Source of the DNA: Pleurodeles waltl | Lineage: Eukaryota > Chordata > Amphibia > Caudata > Salamandridae | Direction of reading: 5' to 3' | Assembly: GCF_031143425.1 (NCBI RefSeq) | Contig: NC_090442.1 | Location: forward strand, 427,693,776 to 427,757,775 | Length of the DNA: 64,000 bases | Shown: piece after piece, positions 1-11,301 of the stretch | Position numbering within the stretch: position 1 is the first letter of the stretch | Layout: the number at the start of each line of letters is the position of its first letter | The notes under the pieces: model-generated | The model's database searches: none | What the model was told of the DNA's origin: nothing | What the model saw: only the letters and a program-made list of their open reading frames with translations | Program-made: the position numbers and the translations under genes

Positions 1-139
1 CATTAAAATAAGACATTTCAATAACATACTTGATAAAACATATAAACCATTTTTCCAAGGGAGGGATAATCCTCCCTTTCTGCCTCCCTGTCCTTAATAG
101 AACTGAAAAATTATTGATGTGATGGCTAAAAGAAAATGT

Positions 140-171
140 ATTCTATGTCAGGACCGGAGGCTCCAATTATG
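140..171 (+). repeat. DIRS inverted terminal repeat, low-coordinate end
   Basis: Starts ATTCTATGTCAGG and is repeated as the reverse complement at 5077-5108 with three mismatches. It lies just beyond the recombinase stop codon, as expected for the 3' terminal repeat of a minus-strand DIRS element. Confidence 0.85.
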
Positions 172-176
172 ATAGT

Positions 177-1277
177 TCAAAGCTGATCTAGAACAACAGT
201 AGCAATATCCAGAATAGGCTTGTGGTAAAAGGCTTTAAAGGTAGATTCCGAAGACCAGTCAGGCGCTCTTAAAATTTCTTCAAGGCAAGAGTCCAAAGAA
301 AACGCCTTAGAGGCCATGGCACCTCTCGCTGAGTGGGCTCCAGACTGAGCAATATCAATGCCCACTTCACTCATAAGCCATCGCATCCATCTAGCCAAAG
401 TGGCCAAAGATACTGGACGAAATGGCTTTAGTAAAAAATTTAATAATTGGCCACCCATATCTGAGCGAACCTCAGCACCTTACTTACCTCATAAACCATC
501 AAACATTGCACGACACACAATTTGGAATTATCAGGAAAACTAGGATAAAAAAACAGACCTAGTATTACATTTTGTACCACGAGAAATATTAAAGGAGACT
601 CCCTCAGGAGAAAAAACTCTGCCTGAAAGGTCCAAAGCACTAACATCAGAAACATGTTTGCAGGACACCAAACACAACAACATAGTACGTTTAGCAGACA
701 ACTGCTTTCTGAGCAGGTACTTGTTGGCAGGCCAAGATTCCAAAAAACGTAATACAATGTTAACATCCCAAAGGGAAGAATAACATGATTGAGGGGGATT
801 AGAAAAACGAATCCCTCGAAGAAGCTTACACATAATCGGCAGCTTGCCCATAGGCTTCCCCTCTATAGGAAAATGATCTGCTGAAATGGCTGATCTATAA
901 TTGTTAACCAATCTATAATCCATACCTGAAGCAGCCAACTGAGATAAAAAATTGAGTATCAGAGAACAATCGGCTAAGAATGGATCGACACTCCGTTCAC
1001 AGCACAAAGAACCCCAGCGTTTCCAAGCGGAAGTGTAACGCTTGTGTGAGCTAGGAGCCCAAGACTTTGCGATGACATTTTGAGATTCGCGCTTAAGGCC
1101 TGGGAGAGACCAGCGGTTCCTGAAATTCTCCACGCCACCAGAGTCAGGGAGTGTGATTGCACCAGAGTATGAGGAAAACCCAAAGGGTCTAGTAATAGGT
1201 TCCAACGATGTGGAAGAATAACTGGAAAGGCACAGGCCATCTCCAGAACCACAGGGAACCAAGCTTGAGCCCTCCAA
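177..1277 (-). pseudogene. DIRS tyrosine recombinase (YR), broken
   Basis: The N-terminal SAM-like half is read from 1277 to 540: SHKRYTSAWKRW, then NYRSAIS, then the LLCLVSCKHVSDVSALD block. The frame then shifts, a middle piece (SKLCVVQC) lies in another frame around 470-560, and the C-terminal catalytic half is read from 458 to 177. The catalytic half keeps HSARGA (the H-x-x-R box), a downstream DWSS tryptophan and TFKAFY with the presumed nucleophilic tyrosine. In related DIRS recombinases the block CKRVSDV carries the first catalytic arginine; here it reads CKHVSDV, so that arginine appears lost (family comparison from memory). The enzyme would recombine circular cDNA into the genome. 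Frameshifts plus the R-to-H change make it inactive. Confidence 0.88.
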
Positions 1278-3043
1278 AGGGGAGTCACAAGCACCAATTC
1301 TGCTCTCTGACGACGAACCTGAGTCAGAACTCTGGATATCATCATGAATGGAGGGAACGCATATCCCAGAATTTGGGACCAGGTCTGCAGAAATTCATCT
1401 GTTGCTAGAGCCTCCGTATCTGGACGCCAACTGAAAAAATTATCCAATTGTTGGTTGAGGTGAGACGCAAAAAGATCTATCGCAAACGGGCCCCACAGGG
1501 GCTGGAGAGAATGAAATATTCTCGGGTGAAGTCTCCAATCGCTCAGGTCTTAAAGATAGCGAGACTGCCAATCGGCCACAGTATTGCTCTGACCCGGTAG
1601 GTACTCTGCAATTACTGAAATCCGATGTTGAAGGCAGAAGTGCCAAAAATCCTTGGCAAGATCTGGCCCCCCCATCTTGTTGACATATCGGACTGCTGAA
1701 ATGTTGTCCATCCGGAGAAGAATGCAACAATTCAACTTTTCCGGAGACAGACTGCGAATCGCAAAAGAACCTGCCAAGAGTTCCAAGCAATTAATATGAA
1801 GGTCCAACTCCTCCTTTGACCAACAACCCCTGGTAACTACCGAGCCGCAGCGAGCTCCCCAGCCCCAGCAGCTGGTATCAGATTCAATCACGATATCCGG
1901 AGACAAGCCAAAGATCGCTCTGCCATTCCAGGCCTCCAGATGACCGAGCTACCAACGGATCTTGGTCCTGGCATCGAGCGAGAGTGGAACTAGGGCAGCA
2001 TAGCTGAGACCCTTCTGAAGATGAGAAATCTTCAGATGCTGGAGGGCCCGATAATGAAGAGGACCCAGGAAAATAGCTTGAATAGATGAGGAAAGTGCAA
2101 GGCACTTCAAAGATACCATCTGTTTGGACTATAATTTCCTCAATTCTTTCTTTATGTTCCGACCTTGGAAGGATCAATTGAGCTAGAACTGAGTCTACCT
2201 GAAAACCCAGAAACTCTATCCTCTGAGAGGGAACCAGAATGGACTTCTGACTGTTGAGGATGAAGCCCAAATCTTGAAGGAGGGAGATTGCCCATTCTAA
2301 ATGGGTCGTCAGAAGGCGAAGACACTGAGCCTTGAGGATAATGTTGTCGAGGTAAATCATCAGATGAACTCCTTTGGCCCGAAGGAATTCTGTCACTGGG
2401 CACATCACTTTCGTGAAAGCCCAAGGGGCTGACGACAGACTGAAGGGAAGGACCTTGCATTCGTAACAACGGACTTGCCAAAGGAACTGCAGGAATCTTC
2501 TATGATTGGGAAAAATAGGAATGATCATATAAACATCCTTTAAATCTATACGGACCATTCAATCTTTTTCTCTTAGGATGCCCCTTAACAAATGAATGCC
2601 CTCCATCTTGAAGTGGCGATAAACTATCCAGCCATTTAAGTCTTTTAGATTCAAGACCAGGTGGAAACCGCTGCCTTTCTTTTCTACCAGTAAAATCGGA
2701 CTGAGAAAGCCATAATGATGAGGAGATGAGGCTACTATGGCCCCCTTGTACAGAAGCGTCAAGACTTCTAGAGAGATGAACTCCTGATCTTGTAGGGAAG
2801 ATAATATTTCCGGGGAAAGATCCCCTTGACAGGCAAATTGTAAAATCCCAGCTTGAAACCCTGAACGGTCTCCAGAACCAAGGGGTCCTTCGTGATCTTA
2901 TACCAATTGTAAACAAAGAAAGCTGTCCTGCCTCCCAGAATTACCTCTGTACATGAAATAATTCTCACATGTAGTACTGAGCTCCTGATAGGTGGAGTAG
3001 GATCCTTTAGATCTCCCTTTTCTGAATCAATTACGACCCCCAC
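1090..3043 (-). pseudogene. DIRS reverse transcriptase and RNase H, broken
   Basis: The reading frame begins with a leader (3043-2768) carrying GGRTAFF and LVLETVQGFKL, typical of DIRS pol. It shifts frame near 2765, continues as the first RT block (2762-2559; LVEKKGSGFHLVLNLKDLN, YRHFKMEGIH), meets an in-frame TGA where the family normally has Trp (LREKD-stop-MVRIDLKD), then continues to 1884. The RT active-site box reads YLDN instead of YLDD, so one catalytic aspartate is changed. RNase H follows in another frame (1906-1550; IESDTSCWGWGA, MDNISAVRYVNK, LPGQSNTVADWQSR). The connection domain (DLFASHLNQQL, then FFSWRPD and YAFPPF) runs to about 1090. It would copy the element RNA into cDNA. 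At least two frameshifts and one nonsense change make it non-functional. Confidence 0.88.
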
Positions 3044-3132
3044 GTGACCTGGTGGGGTAGAAGGTGGAGGCGGAATCCAGATAACCTCCCCAGTGCTGTT
3101 GATAGGAACCTCGCTGGGGGCCTTGATAATAG

Positions 3133-4247
3133 TTACGGCTTAAGGCTCGCCCTCTGTAGCGTCCGGCCCTCGAAAAAAAGTAGCCGCAGAACCTTCTTTA
3201 TAGAGCCTTGGGCCTTGTCAAGATTAGCATAAGTGGACTTGAACTTCGAAAGTTCCTTGAGGAAGGGAGATCCAAAAAGCAGACCCTGCACCAAGGGTCC
3301 TGATTCAGGCGAGTCAAGATCAGTCAGTTTGGGATCCATCTTGGGTAAAATGGAGTGACGCCGCTCACTGGCTATGGCGCAGTTAGCGTTTCCTAAAAAA
3401 CATAAGGCCCTCTGAGCCCAACCAACCAGTACTTCGGGATTAACTGGAGTACCCGATGCCTTAGCCTGGAAACCTAACTCCAAAATCTTGGTGAGGGGAC
3501 CTGAAAGGTCCAGGAGTTTGTCCTGACAATCTCGCCAGGCAGGATCAATGCCCTTCCTTGGGTCTTTAGAGAATTGTTTAAGATAAGTTACCAGGGTGGG
3601 ATCTATCTCCAGAGTCTCCGTAACCTTCAAAGGAAAATCTGGTATAGGACATTCCGATCTCAATCGGGACCGGACATCTTTACCAAAGCAATGGAGAATA
3701 TGCGCAGGAACATACTCAGCCACTTCGGAAGGTGGCATCCAGGAGGAAGACTTAGGATGAACGATACCCTCTGGTTCAAAAGTGAGCACCTTCAAAGGCT
3801 ACAAAGACACTGCAGAATGACAGGATTTGGCCTTGCGCTTCAGAGGAGGAGAATTAGAGTCCCTATCTGGGCTGTTAGAGGAAGAATGGTCCGAATCACC
3901 TTTACTCTCATCTCCAGAGTGGAACAACTGTGAGGATGAGTAACCATGCTCTTTATTCAAAGCTTGAACGAGTTGTTCAAATTCAGCTTGGTGAGGGTTC
4001 GCCCCAGAACCTGAGCCTGAATCTTGCAGAAAAGTCAGCTCCTCTTGGCTACTAGACTGAGGGAGCCAGCCCTACTGTTCAGCAAATCCCAATAGGTGAT
4101 GCTTAATTGGTTGAATAGCCTGGGCTAGGCCACGTTGTCAGTGTGCCGCACACCAGCATCAAGGGCATAGACCAAGTCATGCTCAAACGACCGCATAGAG
4201 CCATCATAAAAGGTACCTTCCACGGATTCACCTTCATAGCCAGTCAT
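3133..4247 (-). pseudogene. DIRS gag-like ORF, broken
   Basis: An open stretch of 220 codons (3795-3133) includes FEPEGIVHPKSSSWMPP, DPTLVTYLKQFSKDPRKGIDPAWRDCQDKLLD-like text and a long hydrophilic helix-rich region, resembling the poorly conserved first ORF of DIRS elements. Upstream in the minus direction an ATG at 4247 opens a short frame (MTGYEGESVEGTFYDGS) that resembles a DIRS ORF1 start but stops after about 40 codons at a TAG near 4127. I assign it by position before RT and by general character, not by a diagnostic motif. It presumably bound element RNA or formed particles. The region 4248-5076 upstream is the element's 5' region and I see no coding potential there. Confidence 0.6.
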
Positions 4248-5076
4248 GGCTCACAAAAAACAGTTCTCTAACAGCGAAAAATACCTTAAATGGGCAAAAA
4301 TCCTGCCAAGAGGAACTTCAACTGGGGAGGTAAGGTGCAGTGGTTCTTTACAAGCAGGAAAAATGTGCCCGGGCACAGCCCCAAGCAAACAATTAGGACG
4401 TGGAGGGAGGCCTGTTTTTACCTGAAATCTATTCCACAAAAGTGGTAAACACAAGGCAAAGCCTATAATCAGTAATTATTGCAGCCCCAAAGCTAAAAGC
4501 ACTTGGGAGTAGTACGGAGAGAAGAGGAATCAGCCTGATAGAGATGAGAACACGCATCTAGCACGTGTTCAAGAAGCCCCAGGGGAGAATGAGCCAATAG
4601 AGAGGCTCACACACGCATGCATGTGATGCAGGCACCTCGTAAAATAGAACGAGGACAGCGTGTCATGCCAGAGGCGCTGTCCTCCCTATCCTCCTCCCGC
4701 TCCACAGATAGAAAGCAAGGGTTTAATAAAAAAACCCTGCGGGGAGGAAAAGACGCTCCCCAGGCCGCGCGTACGGGCAAGAAAATAAATAAATAAAGTC
4801 GGCTGAAAGGAGCGTGTTGAGAGCGAGCAGATACTTTTGAAATGAAATACACAAAATTCGCTCAACTCAACGTGCTCCCCAAACACACATAAAGCATCAA
4901 TATAAAAGTAGACACTTAATTGGCTGCGAAACAGCAAAGAAAGAGGGGGAGTTCAGTTTATTAAGTGCTTTTAAAGGGCTTGGCTCTATGTTTGTCATGT
5001 GATATGGTGTCACAGGATGTGACTTTTGCTTTGTTTTCTTATTGGCTGCTGAAAATTAAAGGCTTCGAAAGAGAAG

Positions 5077-5108
5077 CATAATCAGAGCCTCCGGCCCTGA
5101 CATAGAAT
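5077..5108 (-). repeat. DIRS inverted terminal repeat, high-coordinate end
   Basis: Reverse complement partner of 140-171, ending CCTGACATAGAAT on the plus strand. It marks the 5' end of the minus-strand element. Confidence 0.85.
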
Positions 5109-7345
5109 TGATGCAAGAATTAGAACTTCCAGTGAGAAGAGACCGTAAGGTTCCAAGCAGAAACAGGCTTGCGAGCCAGCACTGGTCAGTGCGTTGAATG
5201 AACGTTTTAATTGTAACAGTGCGAAATGAGCAGATCACTTAAACGGGAAAGGTGATCACGGTAACAGGAAATGTGCAGCTCAATATATGTGCCACATCAG
5301 AGAAAACAATCAACGAAAAAAGCCACACAGTCAACACCTGAAGTCAATTATTTCTTCTTCCAATGCGTCGGTGGGTCCCCTGCATTAAGCAGATTGTCAC
5401 CTAGATTATTTTGCAAAAAGCTTCAAATACATACAAGCGGACAACTTGGAAAACAAGTTGAATTTCGTCTTTATTTCTATACAGGACCCACAATACCACA
5501 CCTGTCAAATTTCTAGAAGCTACACAACTTTATATAATTTCTATGACATAATAGGATTCTACAATGGCTTGACTGTTATGTAGATAACACCTTTACATGT
5601 GAATAAATACAGCTCCTTAATACCAATAAATACTGCTTGTGAATATAAGTAAATACAGATCCCATACAATTAGTGATCTCTTAACCAGGTTTTGTGATAA
5701 AAAACTCGGTCCGGTTTAGAGCATGAGCTCAGGATGTAGATGCTTAAACAGTTTTTGTTTATCAGGTAGATGGGTCACAATTTCATGATTAAAATATAAT
5801 CTACAACAATATCAACTCTACAATATTTTCTACCACTATATTATCAAGGTAAGCAGAACTGGAGGTAATGTTAGTAAATCTATTCTTCTCTGTATATACT
5901 TACCTTGACAGTATATTGTTAATCAATGTTTGTTCAAGTTGGTATTACTACTGTCAGTTTTGAGACATATAACCAGTCACTGACCATGTGCTAAGGATGG
6001 AGCTCACCCTAGGGATAAGGAGTGGGTCAAAAAAGATGGAAAGTATGGGTGAAAACCTTTAGAGAGGGGAAAACGTTAAAGTGGAGAAACAGTAACTGCT
6101 TTTGGGATGGAAAGCACAAGAGGTGGAGAAAGTTATGAAGAGGGTTGGTGGATGCAGGAGAAGAACTGGGATGGGATTGTTAAGTAAGGGGAGAAACACA
6201 AGAGGGTTTATAGGACATGGAAGGTATCTGGTAGGGTGATGTAGAGAAGTAGACAGAAAGTGGCATATAGATCTGTGTGTGTTAGATTGCCTAAAGAGGT
6301 GTGAGGTGTGAGGTGTGAGGTGTGAGGTGTGAGGAAACAGGGAGTGGATGATGCCTGAAGATAAAAAAATAGGCAATAGATTTCATCCATGAGGAATGTG
6401 CTGTACAGCATGGGGGTAGGATGAGGAGAGGGTGTAGGACGTGAAAGTGAGGAGGGAAAGAAGAAATGCAAATGTGTGATAGTAGCATAAGGTAAGAGGA
6501 GAGGATTGGAGAGAGGAAGATTAGGCAGTTATGAGGTAGAACTGAAGACTGCTAGCTTGTGGAAGGAGAGAGGATAGGAAGGAAGGATGGGCAGACCATT
6601 TCACAGAAGAGAATAGGAAGTATAGAGGAGAGAGAGTAGAGTGGAGAAAGCATGGTAAAGAAGTTTAACAACATCAAGGTCAATAATACTGACCTGTAGC
6701 GACTCTACAATATTGTCTAGTTAGGTATATTTAGTGTAGGTTTACTATTCTCAACTCCACATCCACTTACCCTAACATATGTTGGTAGTCAAAACTTTGA
6801 AAAAGGTGCAGGCACTATTAAAACTTCAGTATTGCAGTAGTACATTAGTGAGGAGGAAACTAGATAAATGTGTTTGGGAGGTAGTGAGGAAATGAGTGGA
6901 TGAAAAAAAAGGGCTGTTGTGAAGGAAAGGAATAACAATGGAACAGTTAGGCAATGTAAGAGAAGAAGAGTGTTTACAGTGGAGAGGAAATTTGTGGGAG
7001 AAGGTCAAGTATAGAGAAGGTAAGGAAGGAGCAGGTGGTTAGGGCATGAGAGGGAAAAAGGTGTTAGACTAGAGAGAAGTGTTACTTGGGAAGTTGAATT
7101 AGCGAAGAGGTGGGTATGGTTAGGAGCACAGTACAATTAAAGTGGGGAGGAAGATGAGGTGAGAGGTGAGAAAAGAGGTATAATTGGAGAAGAGAATGGG
7201 GGCATTACTGTAAAGGGCAAGGAGGAGAATTTAAATATTGCAGTGTCTGGAAGTAAAATCGGATTTCACTTTAGGATCGTGGAATAATTTTGAGGAAGCT
7301 GTGACTCAAAATGGCAGGCTTTGTAGGACAAAATGTGTGTGAAGA
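5109..7345. other. Intergenic spacer, purine-rich; no gene seen
   Basis: No credible ORF. From about 6040 to 7270 the plus strand is strongly purine-rich (runs of GAGAGG, GGAAGG). Blocks near 5790-5935 and 6675-6790 share phrases such as CTACAATATT and AAGGT and surround this tract; the first contains partly complementary halves (ATCAAGGTAAG and CTTACCTTGA). This could be an old foldback or MITE pair, but I cannot define ends. Confidence 0.4.
6297..6334 (+). repeat. Short GTGTGAG tandem repeat
   Basis: About five consecutive copies of the 7-bp unit GTGTGAG inside the purine-rich tract. Confidence 0.85.
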
Positions 7346-7348
7346 AAT

Positions 7349-7424
7349 GAAATGTAGATTTATGTAGCACAGCTTATTACCCGAGAGGGTCTCAAGGTGC
7401 TGGCCATGGGCACGGGGAGATTAA
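7349..7424 (+). repeat. Left part of a SINE-like repeat, split by insertion
   Basis: The text GTAGATTTATGTAGCACAGC followed by CTCAAGGTGCTGG and GGGGAGATTAA is interrupted at 7425. It resumes at 9266 as TAAGTGATTTGCCCAGAATC. Rejoining at the duplicated TAA gives a continuous repeat of about 185 bp, of a kind common in vertebrate genomes. Confidence 0.65.
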
Positions 7425-8341
7425 GGCCCATATTTATACTCTGTTTGCGCTGGATTTGTGTCATTTATTTTGGCAGAAATTGGGTGCAAACCTAACTCCA
7501 TATTTATACTTTGCCACTAGACCCATCCAGCGCCAAAGTTATGGAGTTTGAGTCATTTTTTGTATGTGAAAACCTACCTTGTGCTAATGACATGCAAGGT
7601 AGGCGTTCCCGTGCAAAAAATTACTCAAAGGCATGTGCACCTTATTTATCCTCTGGCGTCAAAATGACACACAGGAGGAGGTGGGCCTTAAACCAAGGCG
7701 CCCAGCCGGACTTGCGCTGTTTTTTAACACCTGGGTCAGGGCAGGCATTAAGGGACCTGTGGGCTCATTTCCATGGTGGGAGACCATGGAAGCAGTCCAC
7801 AGGTGCCCTTCCCTGCACCCAGGGACACCCCCTGCCACCCTCGCCCACCCCTGGATGACACCCATGGATGGGGGGACCAATCCATGGTGAGTGCAGGTGA
7901 GTATATATTTTTTTTAGTGGCATAGAGGGGCCTAACTTGGGCCCCCCTACATGCCACTGAGCCCAATGACCATGCCCAGGGAACAGGAGTCCCCTGGGCA
8001 TGGCCATTGGGCACGGGGCATGACTCCTGTCTTTGCTAAGACAGGAGTCAGTTCCATGGGGGTTGTGCGCCAAAAAATGGCGCTAGTCAGGTTAGAGCCA
8101 ATACTTTTGACTCTAACCTGACTTGCACCATTCTTTGGTGCACAACCCCCAGTCTTCCCTTCGCCTCTGCTGCCTGGTTACCGTCATTTATTTTTACGCC
8201 AACCAGGCCGCAGCGCCGGCTAACATCATTCCATAAATAAGGCGCCCAGCTAGTGCGTTGGAATGGCGTTAGCCGGCTGTAAACTTTTTGACGCAACTCT
8301 GCGCTAGCGCTGATTTGCATCAAAAAGTATAAATATGGGCC
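7425..8341 (+). mobile_element. Harbinger-like non-autonomous element A
   Basis: Begins GGCCCATATTTATAC and ends GTATAAATATGGGCC, a perfect 15-bp terminal inverted repeat. It is bounded by TAA at 7422-7424 and TAA at 8342-8344. A 3-bp target duplication of TAA type and GG-rich ends fit the PIF/Harbinger superfamily. The 917-bp interior has no transposase; overlapping open frames in it are chance products of repeat sequence. Its sequence is found inverted and diverged at 8345-9265 (both contain GCAAGGTAGGCGTTCCCGTG, read on opposite strands). Shorter relatives with similar ends lie at 10424-10579 and 54595-54665. Confidence 0.82.
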
Positions 8342-8344
8342 TAA

Positions 8345-9265
8345 GGATCTTATTTATAATTATTGGTGCTTAACTAAAGCAGTTTTACACCAAAACGTTT
8401 AGCACCGGCTTTCACCATTTCTGTGCACCAGCCGGGTACCATATTTATGGAATGGTGCAAGCAGGTGCAAAGGGTAGGCTAGAGTAAAAAAAAAATTACT
8501 TCAGTCGGGTGGGGGTGGCAGTATAGAAGAAGGGGCTTTAGCACCAAAAAATGACTTTAGGAAGGTTAGAGTAAAAAAAAATGTCTCTAACCAGATTAGC
8601 GTCTTTTTATGGTGCTAAACCTACCATGCCACATGACTCCTGCCTTAGAAAAGGCTGAAGTCATGCCCACCACCCCAATGGCTAGCACAGGGGACAAGGG
8701 TCCCCTGGGCTTGGCCATTGCACCCTCTGCCATGTATGGGGGCCCATTATAGGGCCCCCTATGGCACTTTAAAAAATAAAATGCAATGCTCACCTGTACT
8801 TATCTGTACTTACCTGGGATGGGGTCCCCCATCCTCCGCAGTTCCTCTGGTGTGGATGAGGGTGCCCCTGGGGCCTGGGGAGGACACCTGCGGGCTTACT
8901 CCATGATGTTCCACCATGGAAATAGGCCTACAGGTCCCCTAACACCTGCCCTGAACCAGGAGTTAAAAAATGGGGCACAGCAAGCTTTGCACCATTTTTT
9001 GGCCCCTCCTCCCTCCAGTGCACCATTTTTGCACAGGAGTATAAATATGGAGTTAGGTCCATAGAGTCATTTTTTGCACGGGAACGCCTACCTTGCATCT
9101 CATTCAGGTAAGGTAGGTTTCCACTTCCAAAAAATGACTTTAACTCCATAAATTTGGTGCTAGACGGATCTAGCACCAAAGCATAAATACGGAGTTAGTT
9201 TTGCACCGAATTCGTGTTCAGAACAATGGTGCTAATTCGGTGCAAACAGAGTTTAAATATGCCCC
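8345..9265 (-). mobile_element. Harbinger-like non-autonomous element B, inverted relative of A
   Basis: Read on the minus strand it starts GGGGCATATTTAAAC and follows the same order of phrases as element A: TGTTTGCACC, AACTCC-ATATTTATAC-like blocks, AAAACCTACC-like and GGTAGGCGTTCCCGTGC. Its other end (8345) is degraded (GGATCTTATTTAT). It is bounded by TAA at 8342-8344, shared with element A, and TAA at 9266-9268. At 921 bp it is nearly the same length as A. It is more diverged at its termini, so the two were not copied together recently. Confidence 0.78.
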
Positions 9266-9375
9266 TAAGTGATTTGCCCAGAATCACAATAAACTGTGCT
9301 GACGCTGGGGCTCGAAAATGGATCTTCAGCTCCCGGTGTGGATGCTCTGACCACTGCACTACATCCTCTCCATCC
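9266..9375 (+). repeat. Right part of the split SINE-like repeat
   Basis: Continuation of 7349-7424. It contains GGGGCTCGAAAATGG, which resembles a pol III B box, followed by CTCTGACCACTGCAC, a tail found in many tRNA-like repeats. Assignment as tRNA-related is inference. Confidence 0.6.
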
Positions 9376-9953
9376 TCTCTATTTTAGCAGTGCCAAAACC
9401 AATTCCCAAACCAATTAAATAATAATGGTAATAATAATAATAATAATGATTTAACAGACACCAAAATTTACATTTTGATAAAGAACATCAGGAGCAATAG
9501 ATTAAGTTCTGGAATTAAAAACTAAGAATTATACCAAACAACAACGGCAGCCTTATCAAATAAGAACCTGCGCCATAATTAATATTCCCAAAACACAGTG
9601 GTTCTTATTAATGATATATACGTATACACAGTCAACATGGAGCACAATCATGTTAAATCTTCACTTAGAAGAATATCCCAAAATGTATGAAGAAAAAGTT
9701 ATGAAGAAAATGTGGATATATGGAAAGTGGGAAAGTACATTCGATGGATGATCAATTAAATAGAATGAAAAGAGTTGACTTTGTAGTAAAGAATACTGAG
9801 ATGCACCAATTAAAATGCTCAATAACGTGCCACTGAAAGAAACAAAAACAATTCGTAGATTTGGAAATAATGACTTAACACATTTTAATTAAAGTGTCAA
9901 TTTGTGATTTTGGAATATTCCTGACATTGTATAATGGACGTGAGAAGTTGGTT
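9376..9953. other. AT-rich spacer with a trinucleotide microsatellite
   Basis: No gene seen. A (TAA)n microsatellite lies at about 9418-9448. Confidence 0.6.
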
Positions 9954-11301
9954 TGTTGTTTGAGGGGTGAAACCCTAGTAAAGCAACAGCTACAATGCTT
10001 GTCAGAGTGGATCACAAAGTCACTAAATTAATCTTTGTTTAGCCCTCTGGCAACGTAGGAGAAAAACTGTCAGGCTTATTTTAAAGCAATGTGTAAAATA
10101 TGTATACAGCACACATAAAGTGATAAAATGATTAAGTAATAAAGTGAAAACACAACACAAGAAAAATCCTACTCCAATTTAGAAATATATAGTAAAATGT
10201 ACTAAACATTGACACCAAAGAAAAAAAATCCAATCAGTGGACCTAGAGATATGTAAATTTAAAGATTTAGATAAAAGTAAAACCAAAAGATGCAAAACTC
10301 CATTTGAAGGTATCTGGTCATACTTTACGAGGACAAAGTCACAAGTTCAGGCTGACTGAGATGGAGTGCAGGCTGGGATTAGGACCAAGTTTGGCCCATT
10401 GAGGATTGTTTCTTAAGCACTTGTGCCCATATTTATACTTTTTTAGCACCGCATTTGTGCTGCTGTTTGACGCAAAAGCGGCGCAAACTTACAAAATACA
10501 ATTGTATTTTGTAAGTTTGCACTGCTTTTGCGTTAAAAAATGACGCAACTGCATCGCTAAAGATGTATACATATGGACCTTGGTGTGCTGTCCGCACAGC
10601 AATGGTGTGCAAGGCTTTGCACCATCTGTGACAGTTCTGATGAAGCTCTGTGGCAAGGGATTTGCATCACTCTACTTTGGTTCTGATGAGATGTGCTGTG
10701 AGGCTTTACAGGGCTGTATGTTGCTCAGCATTGGTTCCAAATGAAGCCGGCAAGTGTGTGGAGAGGCTTTCTGGTGCCTTGAGTCTCTCGTTGTTGATTT
10801 GCATGAGACTAGCAGCTGTGCAAGCAGGCTTTTGAGGCTTCTTGTCACCTGGTGTCAGTCCTGCTGAAGATTGCAGCTGTGCTGTGAGACTTTGCAGGGT
10901 TTTGCGTCACCGGGTGACAGATATGATGGAACCTTAAGTTAGGCCAGGAGGTACTCTCTTCGATGCCAGTCAATGGTCCCGGGACAGTGAAGGCACCATT
11001 TGGGAATCAGTAACTGACTCCAGGCAGGTCCAGTTGCAGGTACAGGCAGGTTTAGTGCAGCAGGTCAGCTAGGCAGTTCCAGGAAGGCTTCTAAAGCTTG
11101 TTGTGTCCTTGTAGCTCAGAACACTTATACATGACTTATAAGTAAAGTAAATGTGCCAATAGCGTGCAAGCCCGTTTTACCATATTTAGAGGAGACAGCA
11201 CAGGAATGTTAGCTCTGAGCCAACAAAAACAGGTTCAGAAAACAGGAGAGGTGAAAGCAAAAAGTTTGGCGGTGACCCTGCAGAGAAGGCTAGGCCCAAC
11301 A
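9954..11301 (-). mobile_element. Shortened LTR-type repeat, reverse orientation
   Basis: Read on the minus strand it starts TGTTGGGCC (from 11301) and ends CAACA (at 9954), with GGTGAAACCCTAG near the low end. The same family occurs at 20157-25916: shared phrases are GGTGAAACCCTA, AAGCAACAGC, GATGGAACCTT and GCAGCAGGTCAGCT. This copy is much shorter and lacks the U3-like middle seen in the other, so it is a deletion derivative. Flanks TGGTT and TGGCC match only partly, so the target duplication is unproven. A block of diverged direct repeats of about 55-60 bp (TTCTGATGAAGCT, TGCTGTGAGGCTTTGCAGGG) spans 10630-10910. Confidence 0.65.
10424..10579 (+). mobile_element. Palindromic Harbinger-like MITE (156 bp)
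   Basis: Starts TGCCCATATTTATAC and ends GTATACATATGGACC, with TTG on both sides (10421-10423 and 10580-10582). The centre is a near-perfect palindrome around ACAAAATACAATTGTATTTTG, so the whole element can fold into one hairpin. It lies inside the LTR-type repeat 9954-11301 and is therefore younger than it. Confidence 0.8.

Larger units (their letters stand above)
140..5108 (-). mobile_element. DIRS-type tyrosine-recombinase retrotransposon, decayed
   Basis: The element reads on the minus strand in the order gag-like region (4247-3133), RT plus RNase H (3043-about 1090), tyrosine recombinase (1277-177), which is the standard DIRS order. Its ends are marked by 32-bp inverted terminal repeats (140-171 and 5077-5108) that match at 29 of 32 positions by eye. 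DIRS elements integrate a circular intermediate with a tyrosine recombinase rather than an integrase and leave no target duplication; I see none here. All coding regions carry stops or frameshifts, so this copy is dead. The total length of about 5 kb is typical of vertebrate DIRS elements. Confidence in the class is high because three independent domains and the terminal structure agree. Confidence 0.93.

Noticed and set aside
974..1447. 157-codon minus frame as a separate gene
   Set aside because: Its first part (FFSWRPD, AYAFPPF-like) is the RNase H connection domain of the DIRS element in the frame following a shift; the rest is a shadow of the recombinase.
7511..9179. Several frames of 60-115 codons
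   Set aside because: They lie inside two non-autonomous inverted transposons; similar frames on both strands reflect the inverted relationship.
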